Positions 20,012 to 30,319 are shown, counted from the stretch's first letter. The stretch: DNA of 64,000 nucleotides from JALYOK01 sp963840785 (GCA_963840785.1 CAWJAF010000003.1:731076-795075), one strand, 5' to 3'. Notes: generated from the letters alone by a model not told the origin. Translations and numbers: made by a program.

Positions 20012-20053
20012 GTGTCATTCCCGCGTGCCCTTTGGGCACGCGGGAACGACAGC
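20012..20053. repeat. CATTCCCGC-type palindrome
   Basis: GTCATTCCCGCGTGCCC-TTT-GGGCACGCGGGAACGAC, a near-perfect 17-base stem between queA and tgt. It lies directly after the queA stop and could serve as a transcript end. Confidence 0.75.
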
Positions 20054-20068
20054 ACAACGGCACAGGTT

Positions 20069-21097
20069 CTAACCAGCCCGATCAATCAACATCGCATCGC
20101 CATAACTGAAAAACCGATAGCGTTCCTTAATCGCAAACGCGTAAGCCCGCCGAATGTGTTCAGTCCCACCGAACGCCGATACCAACATCAACAATGTCGA
20201 TTTCGGCAAATGGAAATTTGTAATCAGTCGTTCAACGACATTGAAGCGAAACCCCGGCAAAATAAAAATATTCGTTTCGCCGAAATCGCTACGCAGCGCG
20301 CCGCTCACTGCCGCGCCCTCGAGCGCGCGAAGCGTGGTCGTGCCCACCGCCGTAATTCGCCCACCGCTTTCTCGCGCGCGATTGATCGCGGTCAGCGTCT
20401 CTTGCGGCACCTGATACCACTCGCTATGCATCACGTGATCCGCCAAATTTTCAACGCGAACTGGTTGAAATGTGCCCGCACCGACATGTAATGTCACGTA
20501 CGCAATATCGACCCCTTTCGCACGCAGTTTGTCTAGCAACGCCTCGTCGAAATGCAGTCCGGCCGTCGGCGCTGCAACGGCACCAGGCTCCGTCGCGAAC
20601 ACGGTTTGATAGCGGCGCTCATCGATTGTATCGGGTTCATGCGTGATATAGGGCGGCAGAGGCACGGCGCCATAGCGCTCCAGTAAATTCAACACGCTGG
20701 CGCTCGATTCAAAGCGCAGGTGAAATAGCGCCCCTTGCCGCTCGATCATCGTGGTGCGTAACTCGCCTGCGAGCAATAACTCGCCGCCAGGCCGCGGCGC
20801 TTTGCTGGCGCGAATATGAGCGAGGACGTGATGTTCGTCCAACACTCGCTCGACTAACACTTCTACCGCGCCGCCGCTCACTTTGCGGCCTAACAACCGC
20901 GCTTTGATGACGCGCGTGTTATTGAATACCAGCAAATCGCCGGCATTTAAAAAATTTATCAGCTCGGAAAACCGGCCCTGACTTAGCGCGCCGCTACTGC
21001 CATTCAAATGCAACAAACGGCTCGAAGCTCGCTCTGGGAGCGGATGTTGGGCGATTAGCTCGGCTGGCAAATGGTAATCAAAATCAATCGTTCGCAT
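20069..21097 (-). CDS. queA: S-adenosylmethionine:tRNA ribosyltransferase-isomerase
   Basis: 342 residues. Turns preQ1-tRNA into epoxyqueuosine-tRNA using the ribosyl part of SAM. Starts MRTIDFDYHLPAELIAQHPL like E. coli QueA, so I reject upstream in-frame starts that run into the tRNA-Leu gene. Motifs: GDLLVFNNTRVIKARLLGRK, GAVAAPTAGLHFDEALLDKL, VTLHVGAGTFQPVRVENLADH, HLPKSTLLMLVSAFGG and the C-terminal YRFFSYGDAMLI. No strong ribosome site is seen. Confidence 0.95.
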   Translation of the reverse strand: MRTIDFDYHLPAELIAQHPLPERASSRLLHLNGSSGALSQGRFSELINFLNAGDLLVFNNTRVIKARLLGRKVSGGAVEVLVERVLDEHHVLAHIRASKAPRPGGELLLAGELRTTMIERQGALFHLRFESSASVLNLLERYGAVPLPPYITHEPDTIDERRYQTVFATEPGAVAAPTAGLHFDEALLDKLRAKGVDIAYVTLHVGAGTFQPVRVENLADHVMHSEWYQVPQETLTAINRARESGGRITAVGTTTLRALEGAAVSGALRSDFGETNIFILPGFRFNVVERLITNFHLPKSTLLMLVSAFGGTEHIRRAYAFAIKERYRFFSYGDAMLIDRAG

Positions 21098-21141
21098 AGG
21101 CGAAATCATAGCACTCGACTCGCAACGAAATATAAGCGAAG

Positions 21142-21170
21142 TTGCCGTAAGCACCCATTTCGCGGATAAT
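21142..21170 (+). promoter_or_regulatory. promoter of tRNA-Leu
   Basis: TTGCCG, a 17-base spacer, then GATAAT, ending 10 bases before the first base of the tRNA. The spacing is ideal for a sigma-70 promoter; the match is moderate. Confidence 0.5.
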
Positions 21171-21180
21171 GCGAGCCGCA

Positions 21181-21267
21181 GCCGGGATGGCGGAATCGGT
21201 AGACGCACGGGACTCAAAATCCCGCGGTGGTGACACCATGGGGGTTCGATTCCCCCTCCCGGCACCA
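21181..21267 (+). tRNA. tRNA-Leu (anticodon CAA)
   Basis: 87 bases including an encoded CCA. Seven-pair acceptor stem GCCGGGA/TCCCGGC, anticodon stem CGGGA/TCCCG around loop CTCAAAA (anticodon CAA), a long variable arm (GGTGGTGACACCATG region) and T-arm GGGGGTTCGATTCCCCC. It reads TTG codons. Confidence 0.95.
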
Positions 21268-21278
21268 AATCAAAAGCA

Positions 21279-21359
21279 TGTCATTTTGAGCAAAGCCAAG
21301 AATCGGCTTCCTCGAATGATTCAAAAGCAGATTCTTCGGCAGGTAGCCTCAGAATGACA
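21279..21359. repeat. TGTCATTTTGAG inverted-repeat element
   Basis: 81 bases with matching inverted ends: TGTCATTTTGAG and CTCAGAATGACA, and a nested pair AAGAATC and GATTCTT. It directly follows tRNA-Leu. Similar GTCATTCTGAG...AAGAATC elements are scattered in many bacterial genomes. It could fold as one hairpin of about 25 pairs and may terminate the tRNA. Confidence 0.65.
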
Positions 21360-21453
21360 ATTCTGAATAGTCACCCGAACTCAAAACGCTTAAGCTTGTC
21401 CTATTGACGCTTCCGTCAGCATCGGCACTTAACCGAGAACAACAGGTATCCAT

Positions 21454-22672
21454 TTGGAACAACAAGACCTCTCGAAACTCCGCATCGACCGCAAACCGGC
21501 GGCCACGAGTACAAAACGCAAGCGCTGGATGCGCCCGGCAATTTACGCGTTGGTGATCGGAGCCATCGCACTCGGCGCGTTTTTGTTCTACCAAAAATCG
21601 CAAAGCGTGATCGCAGTGGAAGCGACGAATGTCGTCAGCGCCTACCCATCGCAAGGCTTCACGGCGCTGAACGCAACGGGCTATGTCGTCGCACAACGCA
21701 AGGCTGCTGTCGCATCGAAAGCGACCGGTCGGCTGGAATGGCTTGGCGTCGCCGAAGGCAGTCGCGTGAAAGCCAATGAAATCATCGCTCGCTTGGAAAG
21801 TAACGACGTCAGTCGCCAGCCAAGACCAAGCAGCGGCCGGCGTCAACGTGGCGCGCGCGAACTTGGAGCAGGGCATGGCGGAATTGCGCGATGCCAACGC
21901 AGCACTGAAACGTTCGCGCGAACTGGTCGAGAAAAAATATATTTCCGCATCGTCCCACGATACCGCTGTCGCACGTGCGGCGAAAGCGAAAGCGTCGATC
22001 GCCAGTTTGAGAGCGGCGATCGTCGCAGCGCAAGCCAATCTGAACGTCGCAAAAGTGGGCGTCGATCAAACCGTGATTCGCGCGCCGTTCGATGGCGTGG
22101 TGTTAACGAAATCCGCGAACATCGGCGATATCGTCACGCCGTTTTCATCGGCGGTCGATAGCAAAGGCGCGGTCGTCACGATGGCCGATATGTCGACGCT
22201 CGAAGTGGAAGCCGATGTTGCCGAATCGAGCCTCGCGAAAATTCGCGTCGGCATGCCCTGCGAAATTCAACTCGACGCGATTCCCGATGTCCGCTTCGCC
22301 GGCAGCATTGATCGCACCGTGCCGACAGTGGATCGCGCCAAGGCCACGCTTCTCGTTAAAGTACGTTTCAAAGAGCTCGATCCGCGCATCTTGCCAGACA
22401 TGAGCGCGAAGGTTGCGTTCTTGGAAAAAGAACTCGGCGCCGATGAGAAAAAACCGGTGACTGCCGTCAATCCAAGCGCCATCGTCGCGCGCGGCGGCCA
22501 GTCAGTTGTGTTCGTCATCAAGGAAAATAAAGTCGAGCAGCAATCCGTCCAACGTGGTGCGGCGTTGGGCGATCTGGTTGCGATTTCGGGCGTGGCCGCG
22601 CAAACTAAAGTCGTCTTGAAGCCAACCGACGCGATGAAAAACGGCAGCGAAATAAAACTCGCGGCGAAGTAA
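21454..22672 (+). CDS. membrane-fusion (adaptor) protein of an ABC exporter, MacA/HlyD type (one indel)
   Basis: About 405 residues. Cytoplasmic N-terminus with SKLRIDRKPAATSTKRKRWM, one membrane helix (AIYALVIGAIALGAFLFYQ), a lipoyl half-motif (ATGRLEWLGVAEGSRVKANE), a coiled-coil hairpin rich in Ala (ARANLEQGMAELRDANAALK) and the barrel domain with VIRAPFDGVVLTKSANIGD. It bridges inner and outer membrane parts of exporters. One extra base near 21810 separates LESNDV from VASQDQAAAGV. The start is TTG, with only a weak ribosome site. It is 3 bases upstream of the ATPase gene. Confidence 0.85.
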
Positions 22673-22675
22673 GCG

Positions 22676-23369
22676 ATGCTGGTCAGTCTGCAGCACATCG
22701 TCAAATCCTACCGGCGCGGCGATCAAATCGTGCCGGTGTTGAGCGACATCCATTTCGATATTCAACGAAGGCGAGTTCCTTGCGCTGATGGGGCCGTCCG
22801 GTTCCGGCAAAAGCACGTTGCTCAATCTGATCGCCGGCATCGACAAACCCGACAGCGGCGCAATCCTAATCAACGATCTCGATATCACGCAACTTTCGGA
22901 AGGCGAACTCGCCGATTGGCGCGCGCAACATATCGGCTTCATTTTTCAGTTTTACAATTTGATGCCGGTGCTCACTGCGTTTGAGAATGTCGAATTGCCG
23001 TTGCTGCTGACTAAACTTTCACGCGGCGAACGTCGCGAACGCGTCGATCTCGCGTTGAGCATGGTGAATCTCAGCGATCGCGCCACGCATTTTCCTTCGG
23101 AGCTTTCCGGCGGCCAACAACAACGCGTCGCGATTGCCCGCGCCATCATCACCGACCCGATGATCTTAGTTGCGGACGAACCGACCGGCGATCTCGACCG
23201 CGTGTCGGCCGAAGAAATTTTGAAGTTGCTGCAACGCCTGAATCGCGAAATCAACAAAACCATCATCATGGTCACCCACGATCGCCGCGCGGCCGAAAGC
23301 GCGCAAGCGATTTTGCATTTGGAGAAAGGCGAGTTGCTGGAGAAGGAAACGTTGAAGGTTGCTTCGTGA
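22676..23369 (+). CDS. ABC transporter ATPase, MacB/LolD family (one indel)
   Basis: About 231 residues. Walker A GPSGSGKSTLLNLIAG, signature ELSGGQQQRVAIARAI, Walker B MILVADEPTGDLD and the switch His in IIMVTHDRRAA are all present. One extra base near 22763 separates HFDI from NEGEFLALMGP. It powers the two permeases downstream. The family (type VII ABC systems) works mechanically on periplasmic partners instead of transporting through the membrane. Confidence 0.9.
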
Positions 23370-23382
23370 GTATTCGCTTCGG

Positions 23383-23500
23383 CAATGCGCTAGGAGGCAA
23401 TGGCCCGAGGCCATCCAGTACCAGCGTAGCTCCCAGCCGATGGCATTGCCGCGAGCCAATATCTGCGGAGTGGCCTAGGGCCATGCGGTTCCAGGCGAAG
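23383..23500. repeat. intergenic repeat cluster, CAGGCAT-like
   Basis: A stretch with inverted pieces GGCAATGGCCCGAGGCCATC, GATGGCATTGCCGCGAGCCA and GTGGCCTAGGGCCATGCGG. The words GAGCCAATAT and GGCCTAGGGCCAT recur at 19960-19980 and 25981. It separates the ATPase gene from its permease genes. Confidence 0.5.
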
Positions 23501-23504
23501 TAAT

Positions 23505-23553
23505 GTAGGGTGCATTCATGCACCTTTTGACGAAACGGTGCATGAATGCACCC
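23505..23553. repeat. GTAGGGTGCATTCATGCACC inverted repeat
   Basis: Two inverted arms, GTAGGGTGCATTCATGCACC and GGTGCATGAATGCACCC, around a 12-base loop. A second copy with both arms complete is at 58441-58492. Each arm is itself partly palindromic (TGCATTCATGCA). Confidence 0.8.
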
Positions 23554-23614
23554 GACACTTTCGCCGTACCGAAGCGATCCCTACCCTCCCCCTTGAAGGG
23601 GAAGGAATATATTT

Positions 23615-24773
23615 ATGCACCTCTTCAAGCTAATTTTCCGCAATATCTTCCGCCACAAGCTACGCACCGGACTAACCGTACTGGGCATCGTCGTAGCAAT
23701 TCTCGTCGTTCGGATTGCTCTCCACCGTCGTCGACGCCTGGTACGCGGGCGCGAATGCTTCTTCCGACGCGCGACTGATCACGCGTAACGCGATATCGTT
23801 GATTTTTCCGCTGCCAATTAATTATCGCGAACAAATTCGCCAAGTGGATGGCGTCAAAACCGTTTCTTTCGGCAATTGGTTCGGCGGCATCTATAAAGAA
23901 CCGAAAAATTTCTTTCCAAAATTCGCGGTCGATCCCACTACTTATTTTCAACTCTATCCGGAGTTCGTCGTTTCCGACGCTGAACGCGCGGCTTTCGCGC
24001 GCGATCGAAAAGGCGCCATCATCGGACGCAAAATCGCCGAGCGCTATGGCTTCAAACTCGGTGATTCGATTCCAATCATCGGCGACATTTATCCCGGCAA
24101 CTGGCAGTTCGTCATGCGCGGCATTTACGATGGCCGCGATGCCAAAGTCGACACCAGCCAAATGCTTTTTCAATGGGATTATCTGAACGAAACGGTGAAA
24201 ACAAAGTTTCCGCGCCGCGCCAATCAAACCGGCATTTATTTTGTCGAAGTTAAAGATCCGAAAATGGCAGCGACCGTCAGCCGCGACATCGACAAGGTGT
24301 TTAAGAATTCCCTCGCAGAAACCTTGACGGAAACAGAGAAAGCATTCCAACTGGGTTTCATCGCGCAAACCGAAGCGATTGTCATCGCGATTCGTATTGT
24401 GTCCTACGTCGTGATCGTAATCATTCTCGCCGTGATGGCAAACACAATGGCGATGACCGCACGTGAACGATTATCGGAATATGCCACGTTAAAAGCGCTT
24501 GGCTTCGGCCCGGCATTCGTCGCGACATTGATTTTTGGTGAATCGCTGATGATTTGCGCGATCGGCGCAGCGCTCGGAATCTTATTTACCTTCCCTCTCG
24601 CGAACTGGTTTGGCGATGCAATGGGTACCTTGCTTCCCGTATTCGAAGTCTCGCGCGAAACCTTGCAACTACAAGTCGTATGCGCGATCGTTGTCGGCAT
24701 GATTTCGGCGCTGATGCCTTCCTATCGCGCGACCTCGGTGAAAATCGTCGACGGCCTGCGCAGCATCGGATGA
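23615..24773 (+). CDS. ABC transporter permease, FtsX/MacB type, first subunit (one indel)
   Basis: About 386 residues. N-terminus MHLFKLIFRNIFRHKLRTGL followed by TVLGIVVAIL is the typical FtsX-family first helix. A periplasmic domain follows, then three C-terminal helices (IVSYVVIVIILAVMANTMAM, FGESLMICAIGAALGILFTF and LQVVCAIVVGMISALMPSY). The cytoplasmic motif RERLSEYATLKALGFGP is conserved in the family. One extra base near 23708 lies inside the first helix. It overlaps the second permease by 4 bases (ATGA). Confidence 0.88.
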
Positions 24774-25933
24774 AAGTTCCGATCTCCTACAGTTTTCGTA
24801 ATTTGTGGACGCGGCGACTTACGACGTTTCTCACCGCTGGCGGGCTTGCGCTGGTAGTGTTCGTTTATGCGGCGGTATTGATGCTGGACGAAGGTTTGCG
24901 CCAAACCTTGGTGCAAACCGGCTCGGATGACAACGTCGTCGTCACGCGCAAATCGTCCGGCACCGAAGTGCAAAGCGGCGTCGAGCGAGCGCAAGCATCG
25001 ATCGTCGAAACCCAGCCAGAAATAATGATCGACAATGGCGTGGCGCAAATCTCGAAAGAAACCGTCGTCATCATCGGACTCGCCAAAGCCTCAACCAACG
25101 TGTTGACCAACGTGCAATTACGCGGCGTGAGCCAAGCAGGAATAAAGCTGCGCCCGCAGGTAAAAATCGGCAAAGGCCGGTGGTTTAAGCCCGGCTCGTC
25201 GGAAATCGTAGTGGGCGTTCGCATCGCAGAACGCTTCCCCAATGCCGATCTCGGTGGCTCGTTGCGATTTGGCCAGCGCGAATGGGTCGTAGTTGGCCTG
25301 ATCGATTCCGGCAAAAGCGGATTCGATTCCGAAGTGTGGGGTGATGTCGATCAACTAATGCAATCGTTTCGTCGCGGCGCTTATTCGTCGGTGATTTTTA
25401 AGCTCAATGATGCCGCGGCGTTCGATCGAGTGAAACAACGCATCGAAAGCGATCAACGCTTGACCTTGGAAGCAAAACGCGAACGGGTGTTTTACGCCGA
25501 GCAATCGGAAGTGTTGTCGAAATTCATCAGCTATTTGGGGCTGACTTTGAGCGTGATTTTTTCGCTCGGGGCAACGATCGGCGCGATGATCACCATGTAC
25601 GCCGCGGTCGCCAATCGCGTCGGCGAAATCGGCACCTTGCGCGCACTGGGATTCCGCCGCTCAAGCATCATGGCGACATTTCTGATGGAATCGATTTTTC
25701 TTGCGTTAGTCGGCGGCGGCATTGGCGTTTTTTTCGCGTCCTTCATGCAATTTTTCACCATCTCGACGATGAATTGGCAGACTTTCGCCGAACTCGCTTT
25801 TACGTTTACGCTGACGCCGAAAATCATTATCAACGCTTTGTTGTTCTCGTTGATCATGGGTGTGCTTGGTGGGTTTTTGCCTGCGGCGCGCGCATCGCGC
25901 ATGAAGATCGTTGATGCGTTGCGCGCCGCGTAG
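24770..25933 (+). CDS. ABC transporter permease, FtsX/MacB type, second subunit
   Basis: 387 residues, intact. Starts MKVPISYSFRNLWTRRLTTF, overlapping the first permease. Same plan: an N-terminal helix (FLTAGGLALVVFVYAAVLML), a MacB-like periplasmic domain with IDNGVAQISKETVVIIGLAK, the motif NRVGEIGTLRALGFRRSSIM, and three C-terminal helices. It forms a heterodimer with the first permease. No outer-membrane channel gene is nearby, so a TolC-like partner would have to come from elsewhere. Cargo unknown. Confidence 0.9.
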   Translation: MKVPISYSFRNLWTRRLTTFLTAGGLALVVFVYAAVLMLDEGLRQTLVQTGSDDNVVVTRKSSGTEVQSGVERAQASIVETQPEIMIDNGVAQISKETVVIIGLAKASTNVLTNVQLRGVSQAGIKLRPQVKIGKGRWFKPGSSEIVVGVRIAERFPNADLGGSLRFGQREWVVVGLIDSGKSGFDSEVWGDVDQLMQSFRRGAYSSVIFKLNDAAAFDRVKQRIESDQRLTLEAKRERVFYAEQSEVLSKFISYLGLTLSVIFSLGATIGAMITMYAAVANRVGEIGTLRALGFRRSSIMATFLMESIFLALVGGGIGVFFASFMQFFTISTMNWQTFAELAFTFTLTPKIIINALLFSLIMGVLGGFLPAARASRMKIVDALRAA

Positions 25934-25965
25934 ATGGTATTCAGCGTAGTGGTGGCATCATAGCG

Positions 25966-26045
25966 TTTGAGCACTGCCAAGAGCCAATATAGCGCCGCTT
26001 CAGGCATACCTCGCCATGACCAGCATCCATGCGCCTCCTGGCACT
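25966..26045. repeat. intergenic repeat, CAGGCAT family
   Basis: CACTGCCAAGAGCCAATATA, then GCCGCTTCAGGCATACCTCG, then CCTCCTGGCACTACGC. Same word order as at 9990 and 19909. It lies between the exporter operon and the aminotransferase gene. Confidence 0.6.
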
Positions 26046-26108
26046 ACGCTTTAATTCTACCAAATTGATATAATCACCTTTCTGCCATTAAAACCGAGTG
26101 AGGAAACC

Positions 26109-27531
26109 ATGAATGCCCCCCATGCTGGCGTGACCGCAATCGACCTCGAACATTTCTGGATGCCGTTCACGGCAAATCGTCAATTCAAATCATCGCCGCG
26201 CTTGTTTGCCTCGGCGAAGGACATGCATTTCACCACCGTCGAGGGTCAGCAAATATTGGACGGCACCTCGGGATTGTGGTGTGTGCAGGCCGGCCATTGC
26301 CGCGACAAAATTTCCGCGGCGATCAAAAAGCAAGTCGACACGTTAGATTTCGGTCCGACGTTTCAGATGGGGCATCCCGGTCCATTCGAAGCGGCGAGCA
26401 AACTCGCGGCGATGGCGCCGGCCGGATTGGACTATGTGTTTTTCACCAACTCCGGCTCGGAAGCGGTCGATAGCGCGCTGAAAATTGCGCTCGCTTATCA
26501 TCGAGTACGCGGCGAAGGCCATCGCACAGTTGTTCATCGGCCGCGAACGCGGCTACCACGGCGTTGGCTTCGGCGGCATTTCCGTCGGCGGCATGACCGG
26601 CAACCGCAAAACCTTCGGCAGCATGTTGCCGCGCGTCGATCACTTGCCCCACACCTTCAATCTCGAGAAGCAAGCGTTCAGCCGCGGCTTACCGGAATGG
26701 GGCGCGCACCTCGCCGACGATCTCGAGCAACGCATCATTCCGCTGCACGATGCATCAAACATCGCCGCCGTGATCGTCGAGCCGATGGCCGGATCGACCG
26801 GTGTGTTGCTGCCGCCGAAAGGTTATCTGAAGCGTTTACGCGAGATTTGCGACAAATACAATTTGCTGCTGATTTTCGATGAAGTGATAACAGGCTTTGG
26901 CCGTGTCGGGCCGCACGCATTTGCCGCTGACGTGTTCGGCGTCGTGCCGGATATGATCACCTGCGCCAAAGGCGTGACGAACGCCGTCATTCCAATGGGC
27001 GCAGTCATCGCCAAGAGCCACATCTACGACGCTTTCATGAACGCGCCGGCCAACGCCATCGAGTTTTTTCATGGCTACACTTATTCCGGTCATCCGGTCG
27101 CTTCAGCCGCCGCAAGTGCGACGCTGGATTTGTATCGCGAAGAAAAGTTATTCGAGCGCGCTGCGGGATTGTCGGAATATTTCCAAGACGCGGCGCACAG
27201 CTTGCGCGGCTTACCCCACGTGATCGACATTCGCAGCATCGGCTTCGTTGCCGGCATCGAACTGCAACCGATGGCCGATAAGCCCGGCGCGCGCGCGTTC
27301 GAAGCATTCTTGCGCTGCTTCAACAAAGATGTGTTGGTGCGAACCACCGGCGACGTCATCGCCCTGTCGCCGCCGCTGATTGCCGAGAAGAAACATATCG
27401 ATCAGTTGTTCGGCACGATTGCGGATGTGTTGAAGTCGTTGCCGTTTTTGAATCTTCGTCCCCGCGAAGGCTGGAATCCATTGCGATTTCCAATCCAGTT
27501 GCATTCCCGCGTAAGCGGGAATGACAATTAA
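26109..27531 (+). CDS. class III PLP-dependent aminotransferase, beta-alanine/omega-amino acid:pyruvate type (one indel)
   Basis: About 474 residues. Family signatures: DLEHFWMPFTANRQFK, GTSGLWCVQAGHCRDKI, FFTNSGSEAVDSALKIALAY, GRERGYHGVGFGGISVGGM, LLIFDEVITGFGRVG, and the PLP lysine in CAKGVTNAVIPMGAV. This resembles omega-amino acid:pyruvate transaminases. An extra base near 26529 separates GEGHRT from LFIGRERG. The last 20 or so residues (after ADVLKSLPFL) are read from a CATTCCCGC-type repeat, so the C-terminus is unusual. It lies upstream of M20 and M81 hydrolases and may act in the same pathway. Confidence 0.85.
27456..27528. repeat. paired CATTCCCGC-type repeat inside the 3' end of the aminotransferase gene
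   Basis: GTCCCCGCGAAGGCTGGAAT and GCATTCCCGCGTAAGCGGGA flank about 30 bases. The aminotransferase reading frame passes through it and stops just after. Confidence 0.75.
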
Positions 27532-27555
27532 CCTACTCTCCATCCAGAAATTGAC

Positions 27556-28845
27556 ATGCTCGACCGCGAACTAATCAACAAAATTCAGAAAGCGGTCGAC
27601 GCAGCATTCGACGAACAAATCACATTCACCAGCGAACTCGTCAAGTTCCCCAGCGTGCGCGGCGCTGAGCAAACGGCGCAGGATTTCGTCGCGAAGAGTT
27701 TGCGCGAACGTGGCTACGCGGTCGAGATGTGGGCCATGCATGTAGATGAGTTACAGCATCTCCCTGGATTTTCTCCGGTAACGGTTTCATATGACAATGC
27801 GTTCAACGTCGTCGGTTCCCACCGCGCCCAAAAAAGGCAAGGCCATTCGCTGATTCTTGAACGGCCATATCGACGTCGTACCCGTCGGCCCATTGAATAT
27901 GTGGACCACACCTCCGTTTTTTCCGCGCGTGGAAAACGGCTGGCTCTATGGCCGTGGTAGTGGCGATATGAAAGCCGGCATCGCGGCAAATATTTTTGCG
28001 CATCGATGCACTCAAGCGTTGCGGATTCGCGCCCGCTTCGGACGTGCATATCCAATCGGTCATCGAGGAAGAATGCACGGGGAATGGCGCCCTTGCTTGC
28101 TTGCAGCGCGGTTATCGCGCCGACGCAGCGCTGATTCCCGAGCCTTGGAACAATCAACTTGGCCGCGCGCAAGTGGGCGTGTTGTGGATTCAGGTTCACG
28201 TGCTCGGTAAACCCGTGCATGTGCGCGAAGCCGGACGCGGCGCGAATGCAATCGAGTCCGCTTATGGTCTGATGCAAGCGTTGCACGCGCTCGAAGAAAA
28301 ATGGAACGACAGTTGCCGCGACGATGAACATTATCGCCATGTGCATCATCCGCTCAATTTCAACGTCGGCAAAATCGCCGGTGGCGATTGGGCATCGAGC
28401 GTGCCCTCGTGGTGCACCTTCGATGCGCGCATTGGCGTGCCGCCGACGAAAGACCTCGACGAAGCACGCAAAGAAATAGAAGCGTGCGTCGCCGAAGCGG
28501 CGCGTGAACATCAATTTTTATCGAAATATCCCACCCAAGGTAACCTACCCCGGTATAGCGGCAACGGGATTCGTATTGACGAATGCCGATGAAGCTGAAG
28601 GGATTTTAAAGCGCGCTCATCGCGCGGCATTCGATGGCGTGGAATTGCAAGAAACGATGAGTACGGCAACCACCGATGCGCGCATTTTTGATATATACGG
28701 GAAGATTCCCGCGTTGGTCTACGGACCGCTGGCGGAAGATATTCACGGTTTCGATGAGCGCGTGGAATTGGATTCCGTGCGCCGCGTGACGCAGGCGATT
28801 GCGTTGTTTGTGGCTGAGTGGTGTGGCGTTGAGGCGATCAAATGA
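27556..28845 (+). CDS. M20-family metallohydrolase, ArgE/DapE-like deacylase (three indels)
   Basis: About 429 residues after correction. Metal-site motifs are complete: NGHIDVVPVGP, YGRGSGDMKAGIAA, and IEEECTGNGALA with the catalytic Glu. A dimerisation domain (VGKIAGGDWASSVPSWCTFD) and a C-terminal DIYGKIPALVYGP follow. Members remove acyl groups or split small peptides using one or two zinc ions. Extra bases near 27859, 28001 and 28530 shift the frame. It starts 24 bases after the aminotransferase and overlaps the M81 gene by 4 bases (ATGA), so they form an operon. Substrate unknown. Confidence 0.85.
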
Positions 28846-30319
28846 AATTCGTCATCGCCCAAATGAAGCACGAGACCAACACCTTTTCGCCGGTGCCGAC
28901 ACCGTTATTCGCTTTCGGTAAAAATGGCCCTTACTTCGATCGCGATGCGTTCAATGCGATGAAGGGTACGGCAACGCCGATGGGTGCGTTTATCGATCGC
29001 GCGATCGAATGCGGTGCGGAAATCGTAACGCCTGTCGCGGGTGATTCGCCGCCTAGTGGTCCCGTTTCGCATGATGCCTATGTCACGATGTGCGATTCAA
29101 TTATCGATGCGGTGAAACAAGGCTGCGACGCGCTATTCCTCGATCTGCACGGCGCGATGGTCGTTGAATCCACCGACGACGGCGAAGGCGATTTGCTGGA
29201 ACGGTTGCGTCGCCTCGCGCCGAAGTTACCGATTGCCGTCGCGTTGGATTTGCATGCGAACGTCACAGAAAAAATGGTGGCGAATTGCGACGTAATTGCC
29301 GGCTACAAAACCTATCCGCACGTCGATATGTATGAAGCGGGCGATCTCGCGGCGCGCATTTTGTTGCGTTATATGAAAGGCGAAATTAAGCCGGTGATGG
29401 CGTGGGGTAATCGTCCCGTGCTCGCACAAACGTTAAAAATGAATACCGCCGAAGGCGCGATGCGCGATTTTGTTGCCGCTGCAAAACAGGCGGAGCAACA
29501 AGGTTTGCTGGCCGCAACGGCATTCGGCGGATTTCCATTGGCTGACATTCCTCATGCGGGATTAAGCGCCGTGGTCGTTGCCGATGGAAATCGCCAGCAA
29601 GCGGAAGATGCGTGCAAAAACATTCTCGATCTTGCTTGGCAGCGTCGCGACGAATTTATTTACTACGGCGAGCCGCTGGCCGATTCTATCGCAAAAGCGA
29701 TGGAAATTAGCAGATGGCCCAATCCTATTGCTCGACCATTGCGACAATTGTGCATCGGGCGGAACGCAAGATACCATGCGGGTCTTGGCGGAGGCAATGC
29801 GCCAAGGCGCGTCCAATCTGGCTGCTGGCCCGATACGCGATGCGGAAGCCGTAGCACGCTGCATTGCGGCCGGCGTCGGCGCGCAAATTACCTTGCAGGT
29901 AGGCGGCAAGATGGACATGCCGTCGATCAATCTCAAGGGCGAACCGCTGCAACTCAGCGGCATCGTGCGCGCCATCACCGATGGCGAGTACACTATCACG
30001 GGCCCGCAGCTGACCGGCGTACGCAGTTATATGGGGCGCACCGTGGTGCTGGATACCGGCGCGGCGGAAATCGTGATTTGCGAACGCTCGCAGGAGCCGT
30101 GGGATTTGGGCGTGTTCACCAGCGTCGGCATCGATCCGCGACGCAAGACGTTTCTTGTATCTAAAATCGCGCATGTATTTTCGTCCGGTTTTTTTGCCGA
30201 TCGCCAAAGCGGCGATCGAATGCAATGGCGTCGGCGTAACCAGTTCCGATTGGACGTTGTTCCCGTACCGAAAAATCCGACGGCCGATTTTTCCGATCGA
30301 CCCCATGAACCGAGACTAG
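28842..30319 (+). CDS. M81-family metallohydrolase, MlrC-like (two indels)
   Basis: About 492 residues. Starts MKFVIAQMKHETNTFSPVPT with the metal ligand His, then DLHGAM, ALDLHANVTEKM, GYKTYPHVDMYE and the C-terminal DHCDNCASGGTQDTM. MlrC (microcystinase C) is the named member; most relatives are uncharacterised. Extra bases lie near 29706 and in the T7 run near 30189-30195. After the second correction the protein ends with VGVTSSDWTLFPYRKIRR and DPMNRD at TAG 30317-30319, which fits the family. Coupled to the M20 gene. Confidence 0.88.

Noticed and set aside
21097..21268. N-terminal extension of queA into the tRNA-Leu region
   Set aside because: The extension reads the tRNA complement; homologs start at MRTIDF.
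27556..28845. M20 gene as a genuine pseudogene
   Set aside because: Three same-direction indels leave every catalytic motif intact, and the coupled M81 gene shows the same kind of damage.
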